The notes beneath the pieces are model-generated. The model saw only the letters and a program-made list of their open reading frames with translations, did not search any database and was not told the origin of the DNA. Position numbers and translations under genes: made by a program. From Oscillospiraceae bacterium (GTDB lineage Bacteria > Bacillota > Clostridia > Oscillospirales > Oscillospiraceae), in NCBI GenBank assembly GCA_031272845.1, contig JAISTA010000142.1, forward strand, positions 1 to 5,753: a stretch of DNA of 5,753 bases, in the 5' to 3' direction. Shown here one piece after another: positions 5,209 to 5,753 of the stretch. The stretch's first letter is position 1. Every line of letters begins with the position of its first letter.

Positions 5209-5753
5209 ATGAGCAAAGCTTACTTAATACTCCAGAACGGAACCGTGTTTGAGGGGCAGTCCCTCGGCGCTGTCGGCGTTACAATCGGAGAAACCGTTTT
5301 TACAACGCAGATGACGGGCTATCTTGAAACGCTGACGGATCGCAGCTATTACGGGCAGATAATCACCCAGACGTTTCCGATGATCGGAAATTACGGCGTT
5401 ATTCCGGCGGATCTGGAGAGCGACAGACCGGCCTGCCGCGGATATATTGTCAAACAATGGTGTCAGGAGCCCTCGAATTTTCGAAGCGAAGGGGATCTTG
5501 ACGCTTTTTTACAGGCAAACGGCATTGTCGGCATTTCGGGAATAGACACGCGCCGCCTGACAAAGATTCTCCGCGAGTCCGGCGTTATGAACGGGGCAAT
5601 CGCACCCGCGCCCGACGCGGTGTCGCTTGAGGAGCTTGCCGCCTACGAAATAAAGGACGCGATACAAAGCACCTCGACGGCTGAAAAATACATCGTGAAT
5701 CCGGATGGTGCGCACAGCGTCGCGCTACTCGACTGCGGTATTAAGGAAAATAT
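5209..5753 (+). CDS. carA: Carbamoyl-phosphate synthase small subunit, N-terminal ~181 residues (3' end outside window)
   Basis: CarA hydrolyses glutamine and passes ammonia to CarB for carbamoyl phosphate, used in pyrimidine and arginine synthesis. The N-terminal domain matches throughout: LQNGTVFEGQSLGA, ETVFTTQMTGYLETLTDRSY, GQIITQTFPMIGNYGV and GISGIDTRRLTKILRESG. The last visible residues, VALLDCGIKEN, match the first strand of the class I glutamine amidotransferase domain. The catalytic Cys, His and Glu lie beyond the window. The ATG at 5209 has GGG (in AAAAGGGTG, 5196-5204) at 6-base spacing, and alignment starts right after it. The gene follows the ANTAR stop by 46 bases with a hairpin between, so it may be read through from the upstream operon or have its own promoter. 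I saw no obvious PyrR-type leader in the short gap, though it is too short to hold one in full. The arginine-specific or pyrimidine-specific role cannot be decided here. Confidence 0.95.
   Translation, partial: MSKAYLILQNGTVFEGQSLGAVGVTIGETVFTTQMTGYLETLTDRSYYGQIITQTFPMIGNYGVIPADLESDRPACRGYIVKQWCQEPSNFRSEGDLDAFLQANGIVGISGIDTRRLTKILRESGVMNGAIAPAPDAVSLEELAAYEIKDAIQSTSTAEKYIVNPDGAHSVALLDCGIKEN

Noticed and set aside
1..5753. CRISPR array, tRNA or rRNA genes, transposase or phage genes
   Set aside because: I saw no regularly spaced repeats, no tRNA-like cloverleaf with a conserved T-arm, no rRNA segments and no recombinase or transposase motifs.

Overview
The window looks like chromosome of a moderately GC-rich gut-type Clostridia (Bacillota, perhaps Oscillospirales or a neighbouring order). 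This rests on the style of the proteins: a divergent PurA, a split glutamate-synthase-like set, and a glutamine synthetase-like gene next to an ANTAR regulator. No rRNA or other marker is present, so the taxonomy is inference. All genes are on the + strand, and the theme is nitrogen and nucleotide metabolism.

Layout. (1) Positions 1-986 hold the 3' three quarters of purA (adenylosuccinate synthetase), cut by the window edge. (2) Positions 987-1232 are non-coding and dominated by a long imperfect palindrome (about 1016-1190) with G5/C5 ends. It resembles a MITE or another mobile inverted-repeat element. (3) Positions 1233-3671 are a tight three-gene set: a four-cluster [4Fe-4S] ferredoxin-like protein, an FAD/NAD(P)-dependent oxidoreductase and a stand-alone GXGXG (GltB domain 3) protein. 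These match accessory and electron-transfer parts of the split glutamate synthases known in archaea and Clostridia. The amidotransferase (GltB domain 1) and FMN synthase (GltB domain 2) parts are not in the window. (4) Positions 3741-4589 encode a shortened glutamine synthetase-like protein that lacks most catalytic residues. One amber stop later and in the same frame comes an ANTAR RNA-binding regulator (4593-5162), whose receiver domain has lost its phosphorylation site. (5) A hairpin at 5162-5187 separates this from carA (5209 to window end), the small subunit of carbamoyl-phosphate synthase.

How the parts may work together (inference). The redox trio probably feeds electrons to glutamate synthase core subunits encoded elsewhere, or does a related job. 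The pseudo-glutamine synthetase plus ANTAR pair looks like a nitrogen-sensing module acting on RNA. Its ligand could be glutamine or the real glutamine synthetase, and its targets could be leaders of nitrogen genes. The flanking purA and carA genes consume aspartate and glutamine nitrogen.

Most worth following up: the dead-enzyme/ANTAR pair with its unusual same-frame junction, the missing glutamate synthase core, and the long palindrome upstream of the operon.
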